The notes beneath the pieces were generated by a model, which saw only the letters and a program-made list of their open reading frames with translations, had not been told where the DNA came from and did not search any database. A stretch of DNA of 64,000 nucleotides from Nostoc sp. ATCC 43529. Its GTDB lineage: Bacteria; Cyanobacteriota; Cyanobacteriia; Cyanobacteriales; Nostocaceae. This document shows positions 8,574-17,863 of the stretch, piece by piece. Location of the stretch: positions 1-64,000 of the forward strand of contig LWTK01000040.1 in assembly GCA_003326205.1 (NCBI GenBank), read 5' to 3'. Position 1 is the stretch's first letter. Each line of letters begins with the position of its first letter. The position numbers and the translations under genes were made by a program.

Positions 8574-11372
8574 ATGCGAATTCCTAGAGCAACTTATCGA
8601 ATTCAGTTTACACCTCAATTTGGCTTTGAAAATGCAAAAGCGATCGCTGCTTATCTTTCTGATTTAGGCATTTCGGATTTATATGCTTCGCCGATTTTTA
8701 AGGCGCGGTCTGGTAGTACCCACGGCTACGATATAGTAGATCCGACTCAGCTCAACCCAGAACTGGGAACTAATGAGTCCTTTGATGCATTAATTAGTGA
8801 AATACAATCTCTGGAAATGGGTTGGTTACAAGATATTGTGCCCAACCACATGGCCTATAGCAGCGAAAATGAGTATTTAATGGATATCTTGGAACACGGG
8901 CCCGATTCCAGCTATACTGATTATTTCGACCTTTCTTGGAATGTACCATTTGGCGATCGTCAGCAACGAATTCTCGCTCCTCTACTGGGAGATTTCTATG
9001 GTGTATCTTTAGAAAATGGACACATTCAACTGCAATACGAACAAAACGGTTTAACTGTTAACTATTACAGTTTAAAACTACCGTTGCGGTTAGAGTCTTA
9101 CACAAAATTTCTCACCTACAATCTCGGCAAACTCACGCGCACGCTAGGCCGCAATCATCCCGATTTTATTAAGTTATTGGGGATTCTCTACATTCTCAAA
9201 AATGTACCTTCAGAAGTTGCGGGTAAACAACGACAAGACCAAATTGCATTTATCAAAGGATTAGTTTGGGAACTCTACAACACAAACGATTTAATTCATG
9301 AGTTCATTGACGAAAACCTCCAAACTTTTAACGGCGAACCAGGTAATTCCGAAAGCTTTAATCTGCTAGATGATTTACTTAACGACCAATTTTATCGTCT
9401 CGCTTTCTGGAAAGTCGGCGCGGAAGAAATGAACTATCGACGGTTCTTTACTGTCAATGAATTGATTTCTGTCAAAATCGAAGAACTGCGGGTTTTTAAT
9501 AACACTCATAGTCTGATTCAAAAGTTCGTTGAAGAAGGTAAATTTACAGGTTTACGCATTGACCACATAGATGGGCTTTATAACCCAAATCAGTACCTCG
9601 AACGGCTGCAAGAAAAAACACCAGATGTTTATATCACCGTTGAGAAAATTCTAGAATTGACGGAAGATTTGCCAGAAAATTGGAATATTCAAGGTACGTC
9701 TGGATACGACTTTTTGAATTATGTAAATGGGGTATTTTGCCAAAGCGACATAGAGTTTTCGTTTGATAAAATTTACCATGCTTTTATTAGCAATAAAGTA
9801 GATTATGCATCTTTGGTAAAGGAGAAAAAGCAGCTAATTCTAGAAAAGAATTTAGCAGGTGACATAGATAATTTAGCAATTTTGTTAAAGAATATTTCCA
9901 ACAAATATCGCTATGGCAATGACTTTACCATCAATGGACTCAAAAGAGCGATCGCGGAAATTTTAACACTGTTCCCAATTTACCGTACTTATATTACTCC
10001 GGATGGCATTGGGGAAAGCGATAAACTCACCATTCAAGACGTAATTAGTCAAGCGAAAGAACAAGCACCTTTATTGCAGCATGAGTTAAATTTTATTGAA
10101 AAATTGATGCTGCTAGAATTTGATAATTCTCTTTCGCAAACAGAACGCGAACAGTGGATATATTTTGTCTTACGAATGCAGCAATACAGCGGCCCCCTCA
10201 TGGCCAAAGGTGTAGAAGACACAACATTATATGTTTACAATCGCCTGATATCGCTCAATGAAGTGGGAGGAAATCCCAGCCATTTTGGTATTTCTGTAGC
10301 TGACTTCCACACCTTTAATCAAAAGCACCAAGCAACATGGCCTCACACCATGAACACCACAGCCACCCACGACACCAAACGCGGTGAAGACGTGCGAGCA
10401 AGGTTAAATGTATTGTCAGAATTGCCAGAAGAATGGGAAGAAAAAGTTAACATCTGGAGTCATTATAATCAAGGACATCGCCAAATTCGCCACGGATTTG
10501 CCATGCCCGATCGCAATGATGAGTATTTTCTCTATCAAACCCTAATCGGTGCATTTCCGTTTGCCGAAGAAGAACGCGAATCTTTCGTAGAACGGGTGAA
10601 GGAATACATTATTAAATCAATTCGAGAAGCGAAGGTGCATACTGCATGGTTACGCCCTGATAGCGAATACGAAGAAGCTTGCACTTCCTTTGTAGAAAAA
10701 GTTTTGGATACTGCAAATTCTGGGCAATTTCTCGAAGCCTTTCATCCTTTTCAACAGCGAGTTGCCTACTACGGAATCTTCAATTCCCTTTCCCAAACTC
10801 TACTGAAAACTATCGCTCCCGGCGTGCCTGACTTTTATCAGGGAACGGAACTTTGGGAATTAAGTTTAGTCGATCCAGATAACCGCCGTCCCGTGGATTT
10901 TGACTTACGACGGAGTTATTTAAGTGCCATAAAAGAGCAAATCAAAACCGATATACTGGGATTGATTCAAGAGTTGCTCAAAGACAAAACCGACGGTAGA
11001 ATTAAACTGTTTTTAACGGCGCAACTACTCAAAGCCAGAAAAGATTATCTCTCATTATTCCAAGACGGAAATTATCTCCCCTTAGAAATTCACGGAACTC
11101 ACGCCAATCATATTATTGCCTTTGCGCGACAATTAGGGAATCAAACAGCGATCGCCATCGCACCTCGCTTTTTCACTCGCCTCATTCAGCCTGGAGAAGA
11201 TCCTTTGGGCGAGTCAGTCTGGAAAGATACCCACCTACAATTACCCCCTGGAACTTCCTCATCTTGGAAAAATGTCTTAACTGAACAACCATTAGAAACC
11301 AAGCAAACATTATCTATTGCATCTGCCCTCGGCCATTTTCCAGTTGCTTTGTTAGTTACCAGTCCTGAGTGA
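8574..11372 (+). CDS. treY: Maltooligosyl trehalose synthase
   Basis: This GH13 enzyme isomerises the reducing-end alpha-1,4 bond of maltooligosaccharides to the alpha,alpha-1,1 bond, giving the substrate of TreZ. The chosen start (MRIPRATYRIQF) gives about 932 residues. The frame can open 33 bases earlier, but those codons lie inside low-complexity CCCAATGC repeats. Recognisable parts are YRIQFTPQFGF and LYASPIFKARSGSTHGYD near the N-terminus, DIVPNHMAY, nucleophile region GLRIDHIDGLYNP, acid region VYITVEKILE, and ATHDTKRGEDVRAR with the third acidic residue. The C-terminal PGVPDFYQGTELWE box is typical. Middle gene of the trehalose cluster, 132 bases after treZ. Confidence 0.95.
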   Translation: MRIPRATYRIQFTPQFGFENAKAIAAYLSDLGISDLYASPIFKARSGSTHGYDIVDPTQLNPELGTNESFDALISEIQSLEMGWLQDIVPNHMAYSSENEYLMDILEHGPDSSYTDYFDLSWNVPFGDRQQRILAPLLGDFYGVSLENGHIQLQYEQNGLTVNYYSLKLPLRLESYTKFLTYNLGKLTRTLGRNHPDFIKLLGILYILKNVPSEVAGKQRQDQIAFIKGLVWELYNTNDLIHEFIDENLQTFNGEPGNSESFNLLDDLLNDQFYRLAFWKVGAEEMNYRRFFTVNELISVKIEELRVFNNTHSLIQKFVEEGKFTGLRIDHIDGLYNPNQYLERLQEKTPDVYITVEKILELTEDLPENWNIQGTSGYDFLNYVNGVFCQSDIEFSFDKIYHAFISNKVDYASLVKEKKQLILEKNLAGDIDNLAILLKNISNKYRYGNDFTINGLKRAIAEILTLFPIYRTYITPDGIGESDKLTIQDVISQAKEQAPLLQHELNFIEKLMLLEFDNSLSQTEREQWIYFVLRMQQYSGPLMAKGVEDTTLYVYNRLISLNEVGGNPSHFGISVADFHTFNQKHQATWPHTMNTTATHDTKRGEDVRARLNVLSELPEEWEEKVNIWSHYNQGHRQIRHGFAMPDRNDEYFLYQTLIGAFPFAEEERESFVERVKEYIIKSIREAKVHTAWLRPDSEYEEACTSFVEKVLDTANSGQFLEAFHPFQQRVAYYGIFNSLSQTLLKTIAPGVPDFYQGTELWELSLVDPDNRRPVDFDLRRSYLSAIKEQIKTDILGLIQELLKDKTDGRIKLFLTAQLLKARKDYLSLFQDGNYLPLEIHGTHANHIIAFARQLGNQTAIAIAPRFFTRLIQPGEDPLGESVWKDTHLQLPPGTSSSWKNVLTEQPLETKQTLSIASALGHFPVALLVTSPE

Positions 11373-11482
11373 AAAGATAAATCTCACGCAGAGTCGCAGA
11401 GTCGCAGATAGATAAAACTCTGCGTGACTTTGCGATTTCCTTAGCGTTCCTTTGCGTTTAAAAATAATTCCCACTCCACATT
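11373..11482. repeat. Fold-back repeat between treY and treH
   Basis: CACGCAGAG repeated as GTCGCAGAG is followed by its complement CTCTGCGTG about 25 bases on, forming a stem-loop. It could dampen transcription from treY into treH. This is a common cyanobacterial spacer repeat and has no T-run. Confidence 0.4.
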
Positions 11483-12997
11483 ATGACTACTTCATCACTC
11501 ACCATCGCGCAGATTGATGCTGTGCAGGCTCATATCAAAAAAACCTGGAAAACCTTAACCCGATCGCACGAACACTTATTACAATCTGCCAAGGATAGCA
11601 AGCTAGACCACACATCAGATACTCCTTGGATTGTCTACATTTCACCTTCGGAAGATTGTCCTAACGTGCAAACTGTGTTAGAGCGATCGCTATCTCGTCA
11701 AGATATGCAAAGAATTCAAATTCGGACTTTGCCGCCTGAAGCCGAAGCAATTCAAGAGCATGGATTATTATACCTGCCAGGGCCTTATGTCGTCCCCGGT
11801 GGTCGCTTTAACGAAATGTATGGTTGGGACAGCTACTTTATATTATTGGGACTTTTGCACGATGGCGAATTGGAACTAGCCCAAAGCCAAGTAGACCAAT
11901 TACTCTACCAAGTACAGCATTACGGTACTATCCTCAATTCCAACCGGACTTATATGCTGTCGCGATCGCAGCCGCCCGTCCTCAGTATGATGGTGATGGC
12001 GCTATTCCAGCACACCCAGGATGAAGAATGGCTCAAGTCAACGGTACCGCTACTAGAACAGTTTTATTATTACTGGGTAGTTCCGCCCCACTTGAATGCT
12101 GCAACGGGTTTATCGAGATTTTATGCTTTTGGCGAAGGCCCTGCACCAGAAGTTTTGTTTTCGGAGCGAGATGACCAGGGAAGAAGCCACTACGATCGCG
12201 TTAAGGAGTACTATCAAACCTTTGAGGTTGAGGATTATGATGTCAATCTTTACTACGATCGCGAAAAAGACGAACTAACTAGCCTATTTTATAAAGGCGA
12301 TCGTACCATGCGCGAGTCGGGTTTTGACATCACTAACCGATTTGGCCCCTTCAGTGCTGATATCCTCCATTACGCTCCTGTGTGTCTGAACAGTTTGCTG
12401 TATCAGATGGAACAAGACTTAGCCCAAATCAACGAAATTTTCGGTAACGAAGAACTGGTGCAACAATGGCGCGAACGTGCAGAGATCCGCCGCCAACGCA
12501 TCGACCAGTGTCTTTGGGATGAAGAACAGGGGCTTTATCTGGACTATCACTTCCAGAGTGGTAAACGCCGCCGTTATGAATTTGCCACAACCTTCTATCC
12601 CCTCTGGTTGGGAATTGCTTCGCCCTCCCAAGCCAAGCGTTTAGTAGAAAATCTTTCTTTGTTTGAAGCCCCAGGTGGAATTTTTACCAGTACTCGTGTC
12701 ACCGGGAACCAATGGGACGCTCCCTTTGGCTGGGCGCCGCTAACTTTAATCGCTGTCCAAGGACTTCACCGCTATGGATATCATACAGAAGGCGATCGCA
12801 TTGCCAACAAATTCCTGGCTATGGTAGTTAAGGAATTCGAGCGTCACAACACTTTAGTTGAAAAATATGATGTTGAACGCTGTTCTGCCAACGTTTCCAA
12901 TGAAATCTGCTTCGGATATAGTTCTAACGAAGTTGGTTTCGGCTGGACAAATGGAGTCATTCTCGAACTTTTAGCAGCGTCTTGGAGAAAAAGTTAA
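11483..12997 (+). CDS. treH: Trehalase (GH37)
   Basis: This 504-residue glycoside hydrolase splits trehalose to two glucose. Both trehalase signatures are present: PGGRFNEMYGWDSYF (about residues 100-115) and QWDAPFGWAP (about 410). Likely catalytic residues are the aspartate in ESGFDITNRFG and the glutamate in VEKYDVE. There is no signal peptide, so the enzyme is cytoplasmic. It is third in the treZ-treY-treH cluster, 110 bases after treY, so synthesis and breakdown of trehalose are encoded together. In Nostoc this allows rapid turnover of trehalose during drying and rewetting. Length is normal for bacterial trehalases. Confidence 0.95.
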   Translation: MTTSSLTIAQIDAVQAHIKKTWKTLTRSHEHLLQSAKDSKLDHTSDTPWIVYISPSEDCPNVQTVLERSLSRQDMQRIQIRTLPPEAEAIQEHGLLYLPGPYVVPGGRFNEMYGWDSYFILLGLLHDGELELAQSQVDQLLYQVQHYGTILNSNRTYMLSRSQPPVLSMMVMALFQHTQDEEWLKSTVPLLEQFYYYWVVPPHLNAATGLSRFYAFGEGPAPEVLFSERDDQGRSHYDRVKEYYQTFEVEDYDVNLYYDREKDELTSLFYKGDRTMRESGFDITNRFGPFSADILHYAPVCLNSLLYQMEQDLAQINEIFGNEELVQQWRERAEIRRQRIDQCLWDEEQGLYLDYHFQSGKRRRYEFATTFYPLWLGIASPSQAKRLVENLSLFEAPGGIFTSTRVTGNQWDAPFGWAPLTLIAVQGLHRYGYHTEGDRIANKFLAMVVKEFERHNTLVEKYDVERCSANVSNEICFGYSSNEVGFGWTNGVILELLAASWRKS

Positions 12998-13019
12998 ACC
13001 AAGAACCTCAGCCTAACAA

Positions 13020-13166
13020 AACGTGAATTCGATGTACAGGATTTTGACCTCACCCCCAGCCCCTCTCCTAATAGGAGAGGGGAGGAAAAAGCATAATTTT
13101 TCATTACTCCTCCCTCTCCTGGTAGGAGAGGGAGGCTGGGTGGGTGAGGTCTGTCAAATTCACGTT
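13020..13166. mobile_element. Fold-back MITE-like element, 147 bp
   Basis: The ends AACGTGAATT and AATTCACGTT are inverted. Each arm carries its own mini-hairpin (CCTCTCC-TAATA-GGAGAGG and CCTCTCC-TGGTA-GGAGAGG) plus ACCTCACCC / GGGTGAGGT. A second copy in opposite orientation, lacking its last third, lies at 25138-25237. It encodes no real protein; a spurious 85-residue frame crosses it. Confidence 0.75.
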
Positions 13167-13173
13167 AACAAAA

Positions 13174-13200
13174 TAGAGACGTTGCAATGCAACGTCTCTA
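13174..13200. repeat. Palindromic repeat (GAGACGTTGCA-type)
   Basis: TAGAGACGTTGCA and TGCAACGTCTCTA are separated by one base. It lies between the converging treH and DUF1517 genes and could serve as a bidirectional transcription stop, although no T-run follows. Confidence 0.7.
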
Positions 13201-13235
13201 CATCTGTTTTAATTCTGAATTCTGACTCCAACAAA

Positions 13236-14219
13236 TTAAACCAATCTCAAATCAGAATAATTTGCCAATACATCATCTGATGTCAGAGTATCGCCTTGGG
13301 CTTGGGGAGTCCAAAGAACTTCAATTGCTAGAAGTCTATCGCTGGGGATACTACCAATTTGGCGCAGGGCTTGACGCAAATCATCAGCGCTGTTAATTTG
13401 TGGGATTTCAGATTTGCCTAGTGTCGCCGCTAATAAGGTGACAATAATGTATTCGCCAGGGCCTTCAGTGATTAGACGGGTGGGGTTGTCGATTTCATCC
13501 GCTGGAGGTAAAGCATCTTTGGCGAGGGCTGCTCTAAGTTGGTTGTTGACGTTAGTCAGAGTTTCTTCGCTAAACTTGCTGCGTTCTGCTAGTGATAAGC
13601 GGTTAAACTGAGCTTCAGCTGAATTTAATCTGGCTTGTTGAGTGTCACCACCTGCGTATACCCAATACTCTGGATGGCGCAGTAAAGCTAAACTGGCTTC
13701 TTGGAGTATTTCTGCCCTTCCTTCTGGGGAGTTGGTATCAGCAGTTTCAGCAATGTGGTTGAGTTCATTTTGCAAATCACGAGCTTGAGCTAATAAACCG
13801 ACTTGCAAACGAGTCACGGAAACTGGGGAACTAGTGGTATAATCTGCTTCTTGTGTTTCACCGCTAGCAGCACGACGGAAACTTTGTAATAAGAAATTAC
13901 CGATCGCCAAAAAAATTAAAATGCCGAATAGACCGCCAAATCCGCCTCCAATTCCCCAAAAAGGAATCAAGAAGGGAAAGCCAAAACCACCACCGGGATA
14001 ATATCCGCCACCGGGATAATATCCGCCACCCCCTGGAGGTGCATAGGTACGCGGTGTATAGGTGCGGCTAGATGGGACTCTAAATGAGCCACCGCCAATC
14101 CGTCCCCCACTAGCAGCTAAGGCGCCATCAGCGTGACTCAGAGCCAATGTTAACACCAGGCTGAGGGCTAGTACGGTTTTTAGTAGCGGTTTGATGATTT
14201 GTTGTAGTTTTTTACGCAT
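13236..14219 (-). CDS. DUF1517-family membrane protein
   Basis: This 327-residue protein has a signal peptide (residues 1-36, ending ALAASGG). A Gly/Tyr/Pro-rich segment follows (GGGGYYPGGGYYPGGGFGF, about 60-80), then a membrane helix near 92-115 (GGLFGILIFLAIGNFLLQSF), and a cytosolic or lumenal helical domain from 130 that ends in a mixed alpha/beta part with EYIIVTLLAAT and LLAIEVLWTPQ. This layout is that of DUF1517, common in cyanobacteria and plant chloroplasts; its function is unknown. Two tandem PGGGYY repeats are visible at the DNA level. The gene converges with treH and stands alone. Confidence 0.85.
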   Translation of the reverse strand: MRKKLQQIIKPLLKTVLALSLVLTLALSHADGALAASGGRIGGGSFRVPSSRTYTPRTYAPPGGGGYYPGGGYYPGGGFGFPFLIPFWGIGGGFGGLFGILIFLAIGNFLLQSFRRAASGETQEADYTTSSPVSVTRLQVGLLAQARDLQNELNHIAETADTNSPEGRAEILQEASLALLRHPEYWVYAGGDTQQARLNSAEAQFNRLSLAERSKFSEETLTNVNNQLRAALAKDALPPADEIDNPTRLITEGPGEYIIVTLLAATLGKSEIPQINSADDLRQALRQIGSIPSDRLLAIEVLWTPQAQGDTLTSDDVLANYSDLRLV

Positions 14220-15125
14220 AATACAATCGCTTCAAAAACGGAATTTTTTATGATTTTTCCCTATGTTCTTGGGATTCTTCTTGTGGTGTGTGACTAATGC
14301 CAGCCCGTAACAACCTTTGCGATTTGTAGCATTTACTTTTATTAAGCTACACATTCACTTTACCGCGTCCCATCTTGGCTAGGCAGCGATCGTTGGGGGG
14401 ATTTCTCTACAGGGGAACCGTACCTAAGGACATGTTCGCGATTAGAGAAATTGGCGAGGGAGTAATTGAGCAATCCTAATTTGAATTGTGACAAACATCA
14501 GTGGTGAGTGTTGGGTGTCAACAGCTTCTAGCAAGATTTAACAAATTATTTAGGATTCGACTAGCACTTTCTGACTACAGTTTTGAATTATACAGATGAT
14601 TTGAAATTTTAGTAATTATTTTGACTGATTTTTTTAATAGTTGGCGCTAATTATTTTCTTGTAATCTTAAAAATTTTGTAAAAAATTACACACCAATGCT
14701 ATCAAAATCTTTTTAGCCGTACTCCCTACAGATAAGGGTTAACCCTTGTCTGTACCGCCTATTCTCCAAACAAGAGACATCTTGGCATTCTGGCACAACT
14801 GTGGAGACTATTTCAGATATTCTGTTGAACGTAGCTAAATTTCAAAATTTTCGCCACGTTTGCTCGTCAAGGGATTTAGCTGCAAGTTATAGCTTCATAT
14901 TTATTGTTGACGAATGACAGAAATTCTCAAGTCATGAGAAATTTACCAAATGAGATCAAATATACACAAATTAAAACTGATATTACTGGCTAATGTTCTC
15001 AAATCAGCTTAGAATTTATCTACTGCATTCGTCGAAAGAACAAACAATAATTATCTGGTTTCGAAAATCATCTCAATTGTAAATAAATACAAAAAATATT
15101 TAAAAATCGAGTTCTCAAGTTGATT
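14220..15125. other. Long intergenic region
   Basis: About 900 AT-rich bases without a credible gene lie between two divergently transcribed genes, so promoters for both should be here. One feature stands out: a 26-base palindrome at 14728-14753 (ACAGATAAGGGTT and its complement, one G-T pair). Confidence 0.5.
14728..14753. repeat. 26-base palindrome
   Basis: ACAGATAAGGGTT is followed directly by its inverted copy with one G-T wobble. There is no spacer, as in an operator or cruciform rather than a terminator. It is about 370 bases upstream of the glycosyltransferase and 510 from the DUF1517 start. Confidence 0.5.
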
Positions 15126-16340
15126 ATGGAACATATTTCTCAACTCACAGCCAAAATTAGAGACGAAACTGCACATCCAGATATTCTGGTTATATCCCGG
15201 TTCTTCCTACCGAAACAAGCTGTCATTGGGGAATATATTTACAATCGCTGTTTGCAAGATCCAGAACGAGTGATTGTGTTGACTGCTGGTTGCTCAGGAG
15301 ATAAAATATTTGACGAAAATCAACAGTTTCCTATATATCGTTGGTTTTATCCTAAATACTTGCATAGCGGCTGTTTAGCAAGTTTTCTCAAGCCTTTGGC
15401 GAATATTGTCTGCTCATTTGTGCTAGCAATTAGACTTTATTTTCGCTATCACTACCGCTATATTGAGTGGGGCCACGGCTATGATTTTCCTTCACTGTTG
15501 CTATTGAGCTATTTTTTACCGATTCGCTTTTTTATCTATCTGCATGGCAACGATCTTGTGGTTCCGTTGCATAATCCGGTGTGGCGATCGCTATTTAAAT
15601 TAACACTTCATAGAGCTGAAGGCATTGTTTGTAACAGTTCTTATACACAACACTATCTCAGAAGTGCTTTCCGGTTAGATACACCAACCTATGTTATCAA
15701 CCCGGCAATCAGACCAGAAAAGTTTGGTAATGCAACAACTTCAGCTAGTCTAGACGATTTACGTATGCGCGTGCGTCAAAGTTACAACATTCCCGAAACA
15801 GCAATAGTTATTCTCTCGGTAGGAAGGTTAGTAAAACATAAAAACTTTGACCGTGTGATTGATAACATTCCACTATTGCTAACTTTTGGTGTGGATGTCC
15901 ACTACATAATTTGCGGTCAAGGGCCTTGTGAGTTAGAACTAAAATCTCTCGTACATCGCTTGCGTGTAGATAAATGGGTACACTTTGCTGGATATGTACC
16001 AGAGAACGAATTAGCTGGTTATTATGCAGCCTGTGACATATTTGCCATGCTGGGTTTATTAGATACAAAACATAATAATTTAGAAGGTTTTGGTATTGTT
16101 TATTTAGAAGCAAGTTACTTCGGTAAACCTGTAATTGCCCCTCGGTTAGGTAGTGTTTTAGACACAGTTAAACATGAGGAAAATGGCATTCTCGTGAATC
16201 CCAATTCTGGTTATGAGGTTTTTCAAGCTTTTAATCGGTTGTGCAAAAACCAACAGCTACGCGAACAGCTTGGCCGCAAAGGTAAAGAATTAGCTAATCG
16301 TAGAACCCTTCATCGTTCGCTGTACAAATCAGAGACATAA
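15126..16340 (+). CDS. Glycosyltransferase family 4
   Basis: This GT-B enzyme has about 404 residues from ATG 15126; a TTG two codons earlier is less likely. The N-terminal acceptor half contains DILVISRFFLPKQAVIGEY and YLHGNDLVVP. The C-terminal donor half contains VILSVGRLVKHKNFDRVI, VHYIICGQGPCE, VHFAGYVPENELAGYYAACDIFAML and the nucleotide-sugar motif EGFGIVYLEAS with E320. Such enzymes transfer a sugar from a nucleotide donor with retention of configuration. The acceptor is unknown; envelope or exopolysaccharide synthesis is a reasonable inference. It is a single gene in long spacers. The last 20 residues look unusually basic. Confidence 0.9.
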   Translation: MEHISQLTAKIRDETAHPDILVISRFFLPKQAVIGEYIYNRCLQDPERVIVLTAGCSGDKIFDENQQFPIYRWFYPKYLHSGCLASFLKPLANIVCSFVLAIRLYFRYHYRYIEWGHGYDFPSLLLLSYFLPIRFFIYLHGNDLVVPLHNPVWRSLFKLTLHRAEGIVCNSSYTQHYLRSAFRLDTPTYVINPAIRPEKFGNATTSASLDDLRMRVRQSYNIPETAIVILSVGRLVKHKNFDRVIDNIPLLLTFGVDVHYIICGQGPCELELKSLVHRLRVDKWVHFAGYVPENELAGYYAACDIFAMLGLLDTKHNNLEGFGIVYLEASYFGKPVIAPRLGSVLDTVKHEENGILVNPNSGYEVFQAFNRLCKNQQLREQLGRKGKELANRRTLHRSLYKSET

Positions 16341-16367
16341 AACACGATTTTGTGAAATCAAAGTTGA

Positions 16368-16395
16368 GTAGGGGCGTACAGCTGTACGCCCCTAC
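16368..16395. repeat. 28-base perfect palindrome (GTAGGGGCGTACAG-type)
   Basis: GTAGGGGCGTACAG is followed by its exact complement. It belongs to the palindromic family at 5799, 21427 and 43439. Confidence 0.8.
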
Positions 16396-16410
16396 TAGAA
16401 ATAATTTGGC

Positions 16411-16469
16411 ATAATTTATTTTTTGGAAATCCCTAAAGGTGCGTTGCGCTGCGCGACAACACACCCTAC
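16411..16469. repeat. Dispersed intergenic repeat pair
   Basis: ATAATTTATTTTTTGGA (16411-16427) is followed by a GGTGCGTTGCGCTGCGCGA...ACACACCCTAC unit (16438-16469). Both modules recur near 25321 and 25532, and the first also at 38779. Confidence 0.55.
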
Positions 16470-16592
16470 TTTATATTTATGCGTTCATATAGATTTAGGT
16501 ATTGTAAAATATTTGTTCTCCTATGAACAAATATTTCCGGAATTCAGCAAAATCGCGGTGTAGAATCTCGCTTGTAATTTGATTAATTTGCA

Positions 16593-17504
16593 ATGAAAAA
16601 TCTCTTATCTACCATATCGCAATTGGTTCGACGGACTCAGCCAAAGCAACTTTTTATTTTCACAGTTATTGGATGTCTTGCTGTATTGAGTGTGATGAAC
16701 TTTGGGAAAATATACGTTCAGGCTCAACCAGCTGCAACCCCATCTGAAACTCCAGCAATGTTGACTGCGGAAAGATCAAATTTCAGGCGACATTTTCAAA
16801 AATTTAGACGTGAAGGGTCAATCTTGATTTACGACTCCAAAAACAAGCGCACTTATGAATACAATTCTCAACGTAATGCAACTGCTGTTCCTCCAGCTTC
16901 CACATTCAAAATTTTTAACTCTCTGGTGGCGCTAGAAACAGGTGTAATTTCTAATGATGTGGCGGTTCTCACTTGGGATGGAATTGAGCGAGAAATTGAT
17001 GCTTGGAATCATGATACAAATTTGCGTCAAGCTTTTAAAGATTCAACTGTTTGGTTCTATCAAGTATTGGCACGTAGAATCGGATATGAAAAGATGCAGC
17101 AATTTATTAATAAAGTAGGCTACGGTAACCGTCAAATCGGCACCACCGCAGACATCGATCGCTTTTGGCTACAAGGTCCATTACAAATTACACCACAACA
17201 GCAAATTAAGTTTTTGCAACAGTTATATCAAGGGGATTTGCCTTTTTCCCAACGAACAATCAATCTAGTCAAAGACATCGCCATCCGCGAACAAACTCCA
17301 GACTACACATTGCGGGGAAAAACAGGATGGTTAACGAGTTCCAAACCAAATATTGGTTGGTTTGTGGGTTATTTAGAACAAAACAAAAACGTTTACTATT
17401 TCGCAACAACCCTTGATATGTATCAGCCAGAAGACGCACCCGCCCGCATCGAGATTACACGACGCAGCCTCAAGGATCTGGGTTTACTGGCTCAAACTAA
17501 TTAA
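16593..17504 (+). CDS. Class D beta-lactamase-like serine hydrolase
   Basis: This 303-residue protein has an N-terminal hydrophobic signal or anchor (about residues 18-42), so it is exported. All class D marks are present: STFK (nucleophile S103, K106), STV (S151), YGN (177-179), KTG (243-245), and the tryptophan region GWFVGYLEQ. Class D enzymes use a carbamylated lysine and hydrolyse penicillins. Some related proteins are instead BlaR-type sensors, but no metalloprotease domain is attached here. It overlaps the convergent thiS gene by 4 bases at its 3' end. Substrate range cannot be judged. Confidence 0.88.
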   Translation: MKNLLSTISQLVRRTQPKQLFIFTVIGCLAVLSVMNFGKIYVQAQPAATPSETPAMLTAERSNFRRHFQKFRREGSILIYDSKNKRTYEYNSQRNATAVPPASTFKIFNSLVALETGVISNDVAVLTWDGIEREIDAWNHDTNLRQAFKDSTVWFYQVLARRIGYEKMQQFINKVGYGNRQIGTTADIDRFWLQGPLQITPQQQIKFLQQLYQGDLPFSQRTINLVKDIAIREQTPDYTLRGKTGWLTSSKPNIGWFVGYLEQNKNVYYFATTLDMYQPEDAPARIEITRRSLKDLGLLAQTN

Positions 17505-17713
17505 CCACCACCAACAATAGTAACCACTTCTAGGCGATCGCCCGATCGCACTTTTGTTTCTGGCCAAAACTGGCGGTGTAAAATTTCGCCGTTATACTCC
17601 ACCGCCACTAAACGCGGATTGAAACCCAACTGTTGTAGTAAATCAGGTAAAAGGGTTTCAGACAAACAGCTACGGCTTTCACCATTTATCTGAACCGTAA
17701 TCTCATTAGACAT
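17501..17713 (-). CDS. thiS: Sulfur carrier protein ThiS
   Basis: This is a 70-residue ubiquitin-like protein from ATG (MSNEITVQINGES). It has the beta-grasp pattern PRLVAVEYNGEILHR and GDRLEVVTIVGGG. The C-terminal Gly-Gly is the site that is adenylated and thiocarboxylated to donate sulfur for the thiazole ring of thiamine. An upstream in-frame ATG would add 22 residues translated from GGGGCAT repeats and is rejected. It lies downstream of thiE on the same strand, separated by tandem heptad repeats. It has one glycine more than the minimal GG tail; whether this matters is unclear. Confidence 0.9.
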   Translation of the reverse strand: MSNEITVQINGESRSCLSETLLPDLLQQLGFNPRLVAVEYNGEILHRQFWPETKVRSGDRLEVVTIVGGG

Positions 17714-17735
17714 AAATTTGGAGATTGGGGAATTG

Positions 17736-17863
17736 GGCATGGGGCATGGGGCATGGGGCATGGGGCATTGGTTATTCACTAATGACTAATGACTAATGAC
17801 TAATGACTAATGACTAATGACTAATGACCAATGACTAATGACCAATGACTAATTACTAATGAC
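17736..17863. repeat. Heptanucleotide tandem repeats (GCATGGG and ACTAATG)
   Basis: Four GCATGGG-type units (about 17738-17767) are followed by about eleven ACTAATG/ACCAATG units (17778-17863). The array reaches into the 3' end of thiE, whose stop codon lies inside it. Related heptads occur at 44355-44385 and 62004-62067. Such short tandem repeats are typical of heterocystous cyanobacteria. Confidence 0.85.

Noticed and set aside
13023..13280. 85-residue open frame on plus
   Set aside because: It is a translation of the fold-back element and a palindromic repeat after treH.
17778..17863. Heptad array considered as CRISPR or origin iterons
   Set aside because: Seven-base units without spacers, present at several loci; no replication gene or DnaA box cluster nearby.
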